64,000 nucleotides of DNA, from positions 2,636,291-2,700,290 of the forward strand of contig NZ_LT629735.1 of assembly GCF_900104925.1 (NCBI RefSeq). The letters are read 5' to 3'. This document shows, in pieces, positions 7,074-15,911 of the stretch (positions are counted from its first letter, which is position 1; each line of letters begins with the position of its first letter). The notes beneath the pieces are model-generated. The model saw only the letters and a program-made list of their open reading frames with translations, made no database searches and was not told the origin of the DNA. The position numbers were made by a program, and so were the translations under genes. This stretch comes from Opitutus sp. GAS368 (lineage in GTDB: Bacteria; Verrucomicrobiota; Verrucomicrobiia; Opitutales; Opitutaceae).

Positions 7074-9308
7074 ATGCTGTATTACCTCACCGCCGCCGGT
7101 TTGATTGTGCACACATTTTTCTGGGGCCTGGGCCTGGCGTGGCTGACCCTGCCGCGTGCATGGCGCAGCTGTGCCTGGGCTTTCGCCCCCGGCTTCGGGC
7201 TCGCGTTGCAGTCGGCCGTGGTCTGGGCCGGAGCGCATACGTCGTTGCCGGGCACCGAGGCTTACGCGTGGTGGAGCGAACTGCTGCCGCTGGGGTTGCT
7301 GTTGCTCGCCGCCTGGCGGGCGGGCTGGCGACGGGCCCGCCAACTGCGCGAGGACGTGCCGCTGCTGCTCCTGCTGCTCGCCGCGGGCTGGCTCTTGATC
7401 ACGCCGATGGCGCAGCGCGGAGCGTGGACGCTCACCTCGTCCTCGTTGGGCAGCTGTGACCAGGCGGATTACGCGGCGGGCGCGCGGGTTTTCCAGGAAT
7501 TCTCCCGGGATGACCGCACGGGTTTTCTCGGCCTGCCCGAAGTCACCCGGGTGAGTTCGGTGGACTATTTTTTTGATTTCTGGCTGCGGTTGAATCATTT
7601 CACCCCGTCGGCGCTCATTGCGCACAACGGCGCCATCTTCGGACTGGAGCCGTATCAATTGGTGAGCCTGACCGGCGCCGTCCTGGTGCTGCTCAACCTG
7701 CCGGTCGTCCTGTTGCTCGCCCGGGTTGCGCTCGGCCTGCGCGGCGCGGGGCTGCTGGGGCTGGCGGCGTTGTATGCGCTTTCGCCTTTGACGTTGTATG
7801 CCGTCCACCACGGCGCGCTGGGCCAGCTTTATGCCGCCCAAGGGATCGGCCTGCTCACCCTCGCGATTTTTGGGGCGCGTGCGACGCAGCGCGGCGCCGA
7901 AAGCGAGTGGCGCTATGCGCCTCTCGCGCTGGCGGCGTTCTGGCTGCTGGCGGGAAGTTACAACTTCATCCTCATCGTGGCGCTCGCCCCCGGCGCGGCC
8001 TGGCTGCTGGCCGACTGGTGGTGGCGGCGGGACACCCGCGCACTCGGGCGCACCTTGCTGATGCTGGGCACGATGTTCGCGGTGAGCCTGGTGCTTTTCT
8101 GGGGCCGCTTCGTCGGGTTGCGTGAGCGCTTCCAGCTGTTCGAACAATACAACTTCGGCTGGCCCGTGCCGTTGCTCACCCCCGATGGCTGGCTGGGCCT
8201 GGTGCGCGGGTTCGCTTTGCAGGGCTGGCCGGTGCTGCCCCGCGTTGCCCTGGGGCTTGCCGTCGTCACGCTCTGGCTGGTCGGAGTGCGGGCCTATTGG
8301 CGGCGCGGGAAGGACCGGGGCCGCGCGCTGGCGGCCTTGGCGTTGGTGCTGCCGGTGGCCTTGGGCTGGAGTATGCTGGCGTGGCAGACGCCAACGCGCG
8401 CCAACGCCAGCTACGACGCCTACAAGATACTCTCCGTTTTTTATCCGGGCCTGCTGGTCGGGCTTTGCTGCTGGCTGGCGGCGGCCCAGCGCGCCTCGCG
8501 GCGCGCCCAGCTTGAAGCGGGCGTGCTGTTTGCGGCCGTGCTGGTGGCCAACGCGTCAGTGGCCATGGATCTTTTCCAACGCATGTCCTTTCCGCCGCTG
8601 CGGGTGGACCGTTTCCTGGTCGACCTGGGCCGGCTGGAAAAGAATCCCAAGGTCACGTCCCTCAATATCAAGCTGGACGAGTTTTGGGCCCGACTGTGGG
8701 CGAATGCCTTTTTGCTCAAGAAACCGCAGTATTTTCCCGTGCATACCTACGAGGGCCGCCTCAATACCGCACTCAAGGGTGAATGGGACCTGAGCGACAG
8801 TCTGCTGCGCATGGTGCCGCTGAACGCCGAGGATTTCATCAGCGTCAACGATCGGTTTCATGTCACGCGGGTCGCGGCACCCGATCGCATCAGCCTCTCA
8901 TTTGGCACCGGTTGGCATCAACTCGAAGGGACGGGGGGGAACCGCTGGCGCTGGTCCTCGGGTGACGCCCAGTTGCGGCTGAACAACCCTGCGACCGAGC
9001 CGGTCCGGGTGCGACTGACCATGACAGTGCTGGGCATCAGCCCGCGTGACCTGCAGTTGCGGCTCGATGATACCAAACTTGGCGGCCGGCGGCTGGACGG
9101 CAATATCCAGAGGCTGAATTACCGGGAGATTGTGGTGCCGCCGGGCGATTCGGTGCTGACTCTGCACTCCGCCATGGCGCCGGAAATTCCTGCCCGGGGG
9201 GGCGACCAACGCCTGCTGTCGGTTGCGCTGCATGGCCTGACGTTGTGGGCACTGCCGCCGCCACCGTCACCGCCAACATCGCCGCTTCCTCCTCCTCTGG
9301 CGAATTGA
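7074..9308 (+). CDS. Large polytopic membrane protein with C-terminal beta domain (type A)
   Basis: A 744-residue protein with about twelve hydrophobic segments between residues 1 and 500. The large extracytoplasmic loop after segment 3 holds SCDQADYAAG (127-136), whose acids sit where GT-C enzymes keep their catalytic Asp. Residues about 510-725 are soluble. The last 125 of these, from GTGWHQLEG, match the tail of the 2948-4579 protein: WRWSSG, a run of beta strands, then VVPPGDSVLTL and GGDQRLLSVAL. The protein ends in a proline-rich stretch (PPPPSPPTSPLPPP). It is the first gene of a plus-strand operon, 20 bases before the methyltransferase. A glycan transfer or polymer-handling role is inferred from topology and neighbours. 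Confidence 0.78.
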   Translation: MLYYLTAAGLIVHTFFWGLGLAWLTLPRAWRSCAWAFAPGFGLALQSAVVWAGAHTSLPGTEAYAWWSELLPLGLLLLAAWRAGWRRARQLREDVPLLLLLLAAGWLLITPMAQRGAWTLTSSSLGSCDQADYAAGARVFQEFSRDDRTGFLGLPEVTRVSSVDYFFDFWLRLNHFTPSALIAHNGAIFGLEPYQLVSLTGAVLVLLNLPVVLLLARVALGLRGAGLLGLAALYALSPLTLYAVHHGALGQLYAAQGIGLLTLAIFGARATQRGAESEWRYAPLALAAFWLLAGSYNFILIVALAPGAAWLLADWWWRRDTRALGRTLLMLGTMFAVSLVLFWGRFVGLRERFQLFEQYNFGWPVPLLTPDGWLGLVRGFALQGWPVLPRVALGLAVVTLWLVGVRAYWRRGKDRGRALAALALVLPVALGWSMLAWQTPTRANASYDAYKILSVFYPGLLVGLCCWLAAAQRASRRAQLEAGVLFAAVLVANASVAMDLFQRMSFPPLRVDRFLVDLGRLEKNPKVTSLNIKLDEFWARLWANAFLLKKPQYFPVHTYEGRLNTALKGEWDLSDSLLRMVPLNAEDFISVNDRFHVTRVAAPDRISLSFGTGWHQLEGTGGNRWRWSSGDAQLRLNNPATEPVRVRLTMTVLGISPRDLQLRLDDTKLGGRRLDGNIQRLNYREIVVPPGDSVLTLHSAMAPEIPARGGDQRLLSVALHGLTLWALPPPPSPPTSPLPPPLAN

Positions 9309-9328
9309 ACGGCCTGTTTTTATAGCGC

Positions 9329-10084
9329 GTGCAACCTGACGAATACCGCAAGATGGCCGAGGTGGAGGACACTATGTGGTATTACCGCGCCCTGCACCGG
9401 CACGTGGAGCGCAGCCTCACGGCCGTGCTGCCGGCCGGGGGCGCGCGGGTGCTCGACGCCGGCTGCGGCACGGGGGGCTTGCTGTGCCGGCTGCACGCGA
9501 CCCGGCCGGAGTGGGTGCTCACCGGCTTGGATCTTTCCCCGCTGGCCGTCGGGCGGGCGCGCGGGCGCGCGGGCGGCGAGATCGTGCAGGGCTCAATCGC
9601 CGCGCTGCCGTTTGCCGACGCGCAGTTTGACGCGATCGTGTCCTGCGATGTGGTCTGCCAAGTGGCCGACCCGACGCAGGCCGTGCGCGAGATCCACCGG
9701 TGCCTCAGGCCCGGAGGATTCGTCGTGCTGACGATGCCGGCCTATCAATGGATGTATTCCTACCATGACCGGGAGGTCGGCAACCTGCGCCGCTATTCGC
9801 GCGGCGAGGTCAACACCCTGCTCGGTGACGCCGGCCTTGCCGTCCGACACAACACTTACTGGAACACGCTGCCGTTTCCCCTCGCGGTGGTGCGCCGGAA
9901 ACTCCTGCCGCCGGCGGCCCCGGCCAGCGATGTCCGGCTGTTCCCGGCGCCGGTCGAGGCGGGGTTCAACGCACTGATGGCGGTCGAGCATGCCTGGCTC
10001 GGGGCGGGCGGTCGCCTGCCCGTCGGGAATTCGGTGCTGACTGTGGCGCAAAAATCCCAACAGTCCGGGCCGCACACCCCATGA
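9329..10084 (+). CDS. SAM-dependent methyltransferase of polysaccharide loci
   Basis: A 251-residue class I methyltransferase. It opens with the helical KMAEVEDTMWYYRALH element (8-23) typical of a family found beside polyprenyl-phosphate glycosyltransferases. Motif I is VLDAGCGTG (41-49), the strand-2 acid is GLDLS (66-70), and CLRPGGFVVLTMP (125-137) is the usual strand 4-5 region. MYSYHDREVGNLRRYS (142-157) is a further family mark. The start is a GTG at 9329, which keeps the N-terminal helix; an internal ATG at 9353 would cut it. The stop overlaps the start of the GT2 gene by 4 bases (ATGA), so the two are translationally coupled. Confidence 0.85.
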   Translation: MQPDEYRKMAEVEDTMWYYRALHRHVERSLTAVLPAGGARVLDAGCGTGGLLCRLHATRPEWVLTGLDLSPLAVGRARGRAGGEIVQGSIAALPFADAQFDAIVSCDVVCQVADPTQAVREIHRCLRPGGFVVLTMPAYQWMYSYHDREVGNLRRYSRGEVNTLLGDAGLAVRHNTYWNTLPFPLAVVRRKLLPPAAPASDVRLFPAPVEAGFNALMAVEHAWLGAGGRLPVGNSVLTVAQKSQQSGPHTP

Positions 10085-11010
10085 CGCCCGCCCTGAGTTT
10101 TGTCATCCCGCTCTACTACAGCGCGGACACCCTCGCCCCGCTGGTGAAAGAGATCGAGGCGCTGTCGATCGAGGGCGGCCACGAACTGGTGCTGGTCAAC
10201 GATGGCAGCCGCGACGCCACGGCCGGCGTGTGCCGCGAGCTGCTGCGCGACGCCCGCATCCCGATGATCTTCGTCAACCACGCGCGCAACTACGGCGAGC
10301 ACAACGCCGTCCTCACCGGCTACCGGCACGCGCGCGGCGCCTACATCGTCAACCTCGACGACGACGGCCAGAATCCCCCGGCCGAGGCGGTGAAGCTCTG
10401 GCAGCACGCGAAACGCGAGGGACTCGACGCGGTCTACGGCCGCTACGCGCAGAAGGAGCACTCGGTGTTCCGGAACCTTGGCAGCTGGCTGACCAACCGG
10501 ATGACGGACTGGGTGCTCGACAAGCCGAAGGGGTTTTACCTCTCCAGTTTCCGCTGCGTCAGCGCGTTCGTGGCGAAGGAGGTCGCCGCGCACGACGGAC
10601 CCTATCCCTACATTGACGGACTCATCCTGCAGGTGACGCAGAACATCGGGGCGCTGGAGGTGCACCATGCGGAACGGACGGCCGGCGAAAGCGGCTACAC
10701 CCTTCGCCGGCTGCTGCGGCTCTGGCTCAGCACCTTCGTCAATTTCTCCGTGATGCCGCTGCGCCTGGCGACGCTGCTGGGCCTGATCATGGCGGCGGCC
10801 GGCCTGTGCGGCCTGCTGTTTGTCTTCTACCTGCGCTACACCAACAAGGGCCCCGACTACGGCTGGGGCTCGCTGATGGGCGCGCTGCTGGTTTTTTCCG
10901 GCACGCAGCTGGTGGTGCTCGGCCTGATCGGCGAATACATCGGCCGGATGTTCCTGACCGTGAACCGCCGGCCGCAGTCGGTCGTGCGTTCGGTGGAGCG
11001 CGCGGGCTAG
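10081..11010 (+). CDS. Polyprenyl-phosphate sugar transferase, GT2 (ArnC/GtrB-like)
   Basis: A 309-residue protein. The GT-A domain (1-220) has VNDGSRD (39-45), NYGEHNAVLTGYRHARG, and the metal-binding DDDG (93-96). ERTAGESGYTLRRL near 200 is the usual end of the catalytic domain in this family. Two C-terminal membrane segments (about 238-258 and 272-292) follow, as in ArnC, GtrB and YfdH. These enzymes load a sugar from a nucleotide donor onto undecaprenyl phosphate for use by GT-C enzymes outside the membrane. It ends the plus-strand operon, followed at once by a hairpin. Confidence 0.9.
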   Translation: MTPALSFVIPLYYSADTLAPLVKEIEALSIEGGHELVLVNDGSRDATAGVCRELLRDARIPMIFVNHARNYGEHNAVLTGYRHARGAYIVNLDDDGQNPPAEAVKLWQHAKREGLDAVYGRYAQKEHSVFRNLGSWLTNRMTDWVLDKPKGFYLSSFRCVSAFVAKEVAAHDGPYPYIDGLILQVTQNIGALEVHHAERTAGESGYTLRRLLRLWLSTFVNFSVMPLRLATLLGLIMAAAGLCGLLFVFYLRYTNKGPDYGWGSLMGALLVFSGTQLVVLGLIGEYIGRMFLTVNRRPQSVVRSVERAG

Positions 11011-11013
11011 CAA

Positions 11014-11045
11014 TTGGAGGCGGGGTGCCCTCACTCCGCCTCCAA
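11014..11045. terminator. Hairpin between convergent genes, probable terminator
   Basis: ttggaggcgg (11014-11023) pairs perfectly with ccgcctccaa (11036-11045) around a 12-base loop. It sits 4 bases after the stop codon of the plus-strand gene and 11 bases from that of the minus-strand gene at 11057. An A run follows the stem on the plus strand and there is no good U tract, so it is not a textbook intrinsic terminator. Confidence 0.5.
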
Positions 11046-11056
11046 AAAATCGGCAG

Positions 11057-12028
11057 CTAGATCTGGTCGGTCCGCACAGGCGGAAGCGGCGGGGGTGGAG
11101 TGGCGCCTTCCAGCAATTCGCGCCAGCGCTGGCGTTCCTGCGCCATCGCCGCCGCCACACCTTCGCGCACCGCCAACGGCGGCGCCGGCCAAAGCAACAA
11201 ATAGGCAAGCGCTGATTGAACCGCGTGATAGTCGAACACTCCGGATTGGTCGGCATGGGTGACGACCTGGTGCCGGCTCCAGTCCTTGGCGGCGAGCGCG
11301 GCGATCGGCTGCGTCCAGCGCTGCACGAGCCGCCAGGTGTTATGTTCGTTGCGCAGGTTGCGGCCGGCCGAGGCGCTGATGTGATGCCGCACCACGCTCG
11401 TCAGAGCGACGTAGTGATGCAGTCCCGTCGCGGTCGCACGCAGCGCCAGGTCGATGTCCTCACTGCCGTTGATGAAACCCTCATCGAAGCCGCCCAGCCG
11501 CTGCCAGGTGGTGCGGCGAAGGCCGAAACAGGCGCCGGTCAGCGCGTCTACCTCGCGGCAGGCCGGCCAGCCGAGCCAGCGCGTGGAGATGGACAGATCG
11601 GTGCGGTGGGCGGGTTTGCCCTGGTGGTTGAAATAGATACCCGCGTGGTCCACGGTGCCGGTGGCGGCATTGAGCTGCACGTTGCCAATGAGGCCAGCGT
11701 GCGGGCAGCGATCGAAGGCGGCGAGCATCGGCTCGAGCCAATGCGGCAGAAGCACGAGGTCGTTGTTGAGGAAGAAGATGATTTCGCCCGTTGCCGCGGC
11801 CGCACCGCGGTTGCAGGCGCCGGCGAAGCCGAGATTCCTTTCGTTGAGAATCGTGCGACAGGGGGCCGGCAGGTTCTTGAGCCACGCCCGTGTGCCGTCG
11901 GTGCTGCCGTCGTCCACGAGGATGATCTCGCCATCCAGGCCGGGCGGCAGGGTCTCCCGCAGGCTCGCCAGCATGGCCTGCGTCAGCGGCAGGCAGTTGT
12001 AGAGCGGGATGATGAACGAGACCTTCAT
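11057..12028 (-). CDS. GT2 glycosyltransferase (rhamnosyltransferase-like)
   Basis: A 323-residue soluble GT-A enzyme starting MKVSFIIPLYN. It shows VDDGSTDGT (38-46), NLGFAGACNRG, the LNND metal site (near 88-91) and DEGFINGSEDIDLALRA, the acidic region holding the catalytic base. This is the WcaA/RfbN type common in O-antigen loci. An in-frame start at 12070 would add 14 residues; I prefer the ATG at 12028 because the family begins at the first beta strand. It is last in the minus-strand operon after rfbA, so L-rhamnose transfer is a fair guess but not shown. The C-terminal Pro-rich end (PPPPLPP) is unusual. Confidence 0.85.
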   Translation of the reverse strand: MKVSFIIPLYNCLPLTQAMLASLRETLPPGLDGEIILVDDGSTDGTRAWLKNLPAPCRTILNERNLGFAGACNRGAAAATGEIIFFLNNDLVLLPHWLEPMLAAFDRCPHAGLIGNVQLNAATGTVDHAGIYFNHQGKPAHRTDLSISTRWLGWPACREVDALTGACFGLRRTTWQRLGGFDEGFINGSEDIDLALRATATGLHHYVALTSVVRHHISASAGRNLRNEHNTWRLVQRWTQPIAALAAKDWSRHQVVTHADQSGVFDYHAVQSALAYLLLWPAPPLAVREGVAAAMAQERQRWRELLEGATPPPPLPPVRTDQI

Positions 12029-12078
12029 GCCGGGCACATCAACGTGTAGCAGCCGGCCGGTGCGCCGCACGCCGAATC

Positions 12079-12954
12079 TTAACCGAGCAGCCGCTTCAGG
12101 TATTGGCCGTAGGCGGACTTGCCGAGCTGTTTGATATTGGCCTCGAGGCCGGCGCGGTCGATCCAGCCCTGCTTGTAGGCGATCTCCTCGATGCAGGCGA
12201 TCTTCAGGCCGGTGCGGTTCTCGAGCACATGAACAAACTGGGCGGCCTCGATGAGCGAGTCATGCGTGCCGGTGTCGAGCCAGGCCGTGCCGCGGCCGAA
12301 AAGCTCGACGTGCAGCTTGCCCTGTTCGAGATAAAGGCGGTTGAGGTCGGTGATCTCCAGCTCGCCGCGGGCGGAGGGCTGGAGGCTCTTGGCGAGCTTC
12401 ACGGCATCGGCGTCGTAGAAATACAGGCCCGGCACGGCGTAGTGGGACTTCGGATGCTTCGGCTTTTCCTCGAGGGAGAGCACGCGGCCGTCTTGGGCGA
12501 ACTCGACCACGCCGTAATCCGAGGGATTGGCGACGTGGTAGCCGAAGATGGTGGAGCCGCCGGTGCGAGCGGAGGCCTCGGCGAGGGAGTGCACGAACTC
12601 CGCGCCGTAGAAAAGATTGTCGCCGAGCACAAGAGCCGAGGGTTCGCCCTTGAGGAATCCCGTGTCGCCGGCGATGTGGAAGGCCTGCGCCAGGCCGTCG
12701 GGACTGGGCTGCTCGGCATAGCTGAACTTGAGACCGAGGTTGCGACCGTCGCCGAGGAGCTTCTTGAAATTCGGCAGGTCGGTTGGCGTCGAGATGATGA
12801 GCACCTCGCGGATGCCCGCGAGCATCAGCACCGACAGCGGGTAATAGACCATCGGCTTGTCGTAGACCGGCATGAGCTGCTTGCTCACGGCGATGGTCAG
12901 CGGGTAGAGGCGGGTTCCCGATCCACCGGCCAGAATAATTCCTTTGCGATTCAT
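12079..12954 (-). CDS. rfbA: Glucose-1-phosphate thymidylyltransferase
   Basis: A 291-residue protein of the expected length. It catalyses dTTP + glucose 1-phosphate to dTDP-glucose, the first step to dTDP-L-rhamnose. It has the nucleotide-binding loop [11 protein letters not shown] (8-18), [17 protein letters not shown], the acceptor-site LALGDN-type strand ([11 protein letters not shown]) and EEKPKHPKS. The C-terminal helices of the short (RmlA) form are present. It follows rfbB after 124 bases that hold a repeat, and precedes a GT2 gene. Confidence 0.97.
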   Translation of the reverse strand: MNRKGIILAGGSGTRLYPLTIAVSKQLMPVYDKPMVYYPLSVLMLAGIREVLIISTPTDLPNFKKLLGDGRNLGLKFSYAEQPSPDGLAQAFHIAGDTGFLKGEPSALVLGDNLFYGAEFVHSLAEASARTGGSTIFGYHVANPSDYGVVEFAQDGRVLSLEEKPKHPKSHYAVPGLYFYDADAVKLAKSLQPSARGELEITDLNRLYLEQGKLHVELFGRGTAWLDTGTHDSLIEAAQFVHVLENRTGLKIACIEEIAYKQGWIDRAGLEANIKQLGKSAYGQYLKRLLG

Positions 12955-12974
12955 GAAAAAAGATTAGAGCGGGA

Positions 12975-13072
12975 CACAGAGAACACGGAGAAAGACACAG
13001 AGGCCACAGGGAAATTCAGGATAGGTTGGTTCAGCACTCAGTGACCTCCGTGCATGCCCTGGGCACTCTGTG
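12975..13072. repeat. Intergenic repeat with cacagag/ctctgtg arms
   Basis: The 124-base gap between rfbB and rfbA holds cacagagaacacggag (from 12975), a second cacagag copy (12996-13002), then ctccgtg (13046-13052) and ctctgtg (13066-13072). The outer words are inverted copies of each other. I recognise this composition as a type of short dispersed repeat in environmental bacterial genomes; that is from memory, and no second copy lies in this window. Confidence 0.5.
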
Positions 13073-13078
13073 ACAAAA

Positions 13079-14146
13079 TCAGACCTTGGTCCCGAGGCGT
13101 TCGCGGGAGTATTTCTTGCTGGTGATATCAGCGGCCCAAGCCCGGTTCTTCAAATACCAATCCACGGTCTTTTCGATGCCGGTGGCGAAGGTCTCGAGCG
13201 GCTTCCAGCCGAGCTCGCGGTTGATCTTGGCGGCGTCAATGGCGTAGCGGCGGTCGTGGCCGGGGCGGTCGGTGACGTAGGATATCTGGGACTCGTAGGG
13301 CTTCCCGTCGGCGCGCGGAGCCTTCTGACCGAGCAGGGCGCAGATCGTCTTCACGATCTCGATGTTCGGTTTTTCGTTCAGACCGCCGATGTTGTAGGTC
13401 TCGCCGGCGCGGCCCTGCTGGAGCACGAGCCAGATGGCGCGGGCGTGGTCCTCGACATAGAGCCAGTCGCGGATCTGCATGCCGTCGCCGTAGACCGGCA
13501 GTGGCTTGCCCTCGAGGGCGTTGAGGATCATCAACGGGATAAGCTTCTCCGGGAAGTGATACGGGCCGTAGTTGTTCGAGCAGTTGGTGGTCAGCGTCGG
13601 CAGGCCGTAGGTGTGCCGGTAGGCGCGGACGAGGTGGTCGCTGGCGGCCTTGGAGGCGGCGTAGGGCGAGTTGGGCTCGAAGTTGTGATTTTCCGTGAAC
13701 GCCGGCGCGCCGGGCGCGAGCGAACCGTAGACCTCGTCGGTCGAGACGTGCAGGAAACGGAACGCGGCCTTCTTCGGCTCGGGCAGCTTCGTCCAGTATT
13801 GCTTGGCGGCGTTGAGCAGGCGGAGCGTGCCGGTGACATTGGTCTGGATGAAGGGCTCGGGCGAATCGATGGAGCGGTCGACGTGCGACTCGGCGGCGAA
13901 GTTCGCCACGGCGTCGATGGCATGCCCGGTCAGCAGCTGCGCGACGAGGGCGGTGTCGCCGATATCGCCGTGGGTGAAAACGTAGCGCGGGTCACCCGCA
14001 AGGTCGGCGAGGTTGGCTGCGTTGCCCGCGTAGGTAAGGGCGTCAAGGTTGACAAGCTTCGTCAGGGCCGAGCCCTTTTCCGTGAGGCGCTGGCGGATGA
14101 AGTTGGAGCCGATAAAACCGCAGCCGCCGGTGACGAGGAGATTCAT
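13079..14146 (-). CDS. rfbB: dTDP-glucose 4,6-dehydratase
   Basis: A 355-residue short-chain dehydrogenase of the expected length. It converts dTDP-glucose to dTDP-4-keto-6-deoxy-glucose with bound NAD. The NAD loop is GGCGFIGS (7-14). SHVDRSI (87-93), the catalytic TDE triad (136-138) and YAASK (162-166) are all present, as is [15 protein letters not shown]. The start is the ATG at 14146, 8 bases after the stop of the upstream reductase gene. It feeds the next enzyme, encoded just upstream in the operon at 14155-15027. Confidence 0.97.
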   Translation of the reverse strand: MNLLVTGGCGFIGSNFIRQRLTEKGSALTKLVNLDALTYAGNAANLADLAGDPRYVFTHGDIGDTALVAQLLTGHAIDAVANFAAESHVDRSIDSPEPFIQTNVTGTLRLLNAAKQYWTKLPEPKKAAFRFLHVSTDEVYGSLAPGAPAFTENHNFEPNSPYAASKAASDHLVRAYRHTYGLPTLTTNCSNNYGPYHFPEKLIPLMILNALEGKPLPVYGDGMQIRDWLYVEDHARAIWLVLQQGRAGETYNIGGLNEKPNIEIVKTICALLGQKAPRADGKPYESQISYVTDRPGHDRRYAIDAAKINRELGWKPLETFATGIEKTVDWYLKNRAWAADITSKKYSRERLGTKV

Positions 14147-14154
14147 GGGGCGAG

Positions 14155-15027
14155 TCAGGTGGCTTTGACCCAGCGGCGGAGGTCGCGCTCGACGGCCGCG
14201 TGCACCTCGGTGAGCTTGATGCCGGCGGCGGCGAGCTTGCGGGAATCCATCACGCAGTTGGAACGCGGGGTCTTGGCGGCCTTGGTCATGAAGTCCGCCT
14301 CGTCCTTGAAGAAAGCGAAGTCCTTGCGCGAGACACCGGTTTTCTTGATCAGCTCGACTACCTCGCGGGTGGTGACGTGGCCGGGGTTGGTGACGTTGTA
14401 GGTGCCGAAGGGCACGCGCTGCTCCCAGCACGCGAACGTGGCGGCGACGAACTCGTCGAGCTGCGAGATGGAGTTCTCGGCCTCGAGCAGGGTCGCGTAG
14501 CGCATGAGCTTGCTCAGGTAATTGCGGGCGCTGTCCACCTCGTTGAACGGGATGCGCAGGCGCCAGATGAAGACGTTGGGCGCCCCGGCCAGCACCTCCT
14601 CGCCGAGGGCCTTGGTGCCGGAGTAGAAGCTGCAGTGGTTGGTGCGGAAGGTGAAGTTGGGCGTATCGGTTTCCCTGAACCCGGAGCCGTCGGGATTCTT
14701 GCCGCTGTAGATGCAGCCGGAGGAGACGTGGCCCCACGGCACGCCGGCGTCGGCACAGGCCTGGGCGATGGAGCCCGGCAGGACGGCATTGCCCATGAGG
14801 CACTCTGACTTGTGCAGCTCGCAGGCATCGACGTTGGGCTTGCCGGTGTAGCCGGCGGCGTTGATGAGGAACTGCGGCTTCTCCCGGCGGAGCAAATCCG
14901 TCAGGGCGGCGCGGTCGGTATAGTCGAAGTCGGCCCGCCGCACATTGCGGAAGGGCAGGCCTTTGCGCGTGAGCAGTGCCTGATAGGCCGCGCCGACATA
15001 ACCTGAGCCACCGAGCAGATAAATCAT
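14155..15027 (-). CDS. NRS/ER-like bifunctional 3,5-epimerase/4-reductase (RmlD superfamily)
   Basis: A 290-residue SDR protein with GGSGYVG (6-12) and YSGTK (135-139). It would ordinarily be called dTDP-4-dehydrorhamnose reductase. However, [18 protein letters not shown] (56-73), SSGCIYSG (102-109), ETDTPNF (119-125), the R-rich strand before [10 protein letters not shown] (168-177), NVTNPGHV (211-218) and TPRSN (253-257) match, from memory, the plant NRS/ER enzyme motif by motif. RmlD has a different sequence at these places. NRS/ER alone turns the 4-keto-6-deoxy-glucose nucleotide into the L-rhamnose nucleotide. Cys105 and Lys173 align with the Cys and Lys I recall being given epimerase roles in the Arabidopsis structure. 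No rmlC is present, which fits. It is the gene transcribed before rfbB. Confidence 0.78.
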   Translation of the reverse strand: MIYLLGGSGYVGAAYQALLTRKGLPFRNVRRADFDYTDRAALTDLLRREKPQFLINAAGYTGKPNVDACELHKSECLMGNAVLPGSIAQACADAGVPWGHVSSGCIYSGKNPDGSGFRETDTPNFTFRTNHCSFYSGTKALGEEVLAGAPNVFIWRLRIPFNEVDSARNYLSKLMRYATLLEAENSISQLDEFVAATFACWEQRVPFGTYNVTNPGHVTTREVVELIKKTGVSRKDFAFFKDEADFMTKAAKTPRSNCVMDSRKLAAAGIKLTEVHAAVERDLRRWVKAT

Positions 15028-15091
15028 GGAGGAGTTACTAGGAATAATGAAGGCCCGGAGGTCAACACGACCGTTGCACGGGCCAAAAGGG

Positions 15092-15865
15092 TCATTTTTT
15101 CCGGTAATCCCCGCGGCTGAAATACTTCTCCAGCCACACATAGGCGCAGATGAAGAAGTAGCGGCTGCCCATTTCCTTGATCTTGAGCTTGGCCTCGCCG
15201 TGTTTGCGGTTCTGCCAGGAGATGGGGATGACGGTCCACGTGTAGCCGCGAACGATGGCCTTGAGCGGGATCTCCACCGTGAGGTTGAAGTGCGGCGCCA
15301 GGTAGGGCCGGCCGCCCTCGATGACCGTGCGCCGGTAGGCCTTGAAGGCGTTGGTGGTGTCGTTGAGCGCGATGTTGAAGCCGATCCGCACCAGGAAATT
15401 GGCCAGGCGGTTGACCCAGAGCTTGACGCGCGGGTAATCGACGACCTCGCCGCCCTTGATGAAGCGGCTGCCGAAGACGCAGTCCCAGCCTTCGTTGAGC
15501 AGGCGCCAGTAGCGCACGGCGTGCGCGGGCGAATCGGAGGCATCGGCCATCATGATGACGCACGCGTCGCCCTTCATCTGGCCGAGGCCGTAAAGGACCG
15601 CGCGTCCAAAGCCATTCTGGCCGGGATTCTGCACGGGCGCCAGCGTGGGCACGGTCTGTTTCAGTTCCGTCAGCACCGCCCAGGTCCGGTCCCGGCTGCC
15701 GTCGTCCACCACGACAATCTCATGCGGCACGCCCTCGCGCTGGAACGCCTCGTAAATGTCTTTCACCGTGGACGGCAGCGAATCCTGCTCGTCCCGGGCG
15801 GGGATCACGACGGAGTAAAGGTGAAGTGGTGCCTGGAGGGGGGGCCGGGAGCGCGATGCAAGCAT
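15092..15865 (-). CDS. GT2 glycosyltransferase (dolichol-phosphate mannose synthase-like)
   Basis: A 257-residue GT-A enzyme with VVDDGSRD (52-59), a GFGRAVLYGL segment and MADASD (106-111) as the metal site. FNLTVEIPLKAIVRGY and ISWQNRKHGEAKLKI match the DPM1/Alg5-like branch that transfers sugars to polyprenyl phosphate. Unlike the 10081 protein it has no C-terminal membrane segments, so it would associate peripherally. It precedes the NRS/ER-like gene by 64 bases and follows the epimerase at 15912. Confidence 0.87.
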   Translation of the reverse strand: MLASRSRPPLQAPLHLYSVVIPARDEQDSLPSTVKDIYEAFQREGVPHEIVVVDDGSRDRTWAVLTELKQTVPTLAPVQNPGQNGFGRAVLYGLGQMKGDACVIMMADASDSPAHAVRYWRLLNEGWDCVFGSRFIKGGEVVDYPRVKLWVNRLANFLVRIGFNIALNDTTNAFKAYRRTVIEGGRPYLAPHFNLTVEIPLKAIVRGYTWTVIPISWQNRKHGEAKLKIKEMGSRYFFICAYVWLEKYFSRGDYRKK

Positions 15866-15911
15866 CGCCCTGATGTTTGCGACAAAACCCCACGCGGCAA
15901 GCCTGCGCTAG

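Noticed and set aside
6180-8147. 655-residue minus-strand frame across the divergent gap at 7 kb
   Set aside because: It spans two well-supported genes and a promoter-like gap, and its sequence is Gln/Arg/Pro-rich without any recognisable domain.
12955-13078. CRISPR-like array because of repeated cacagag words
   Set aside because: The words are 7 bases long, unevenly spaced and partly inverted; there are no equal-length spacers and no cas genes.
13079-14803. Longer start for rfbB at 14803
   Set aside because: The added region lies over the NRS/ER-like gene in another frame; the dehydratase family begins at the ATG at 14146.
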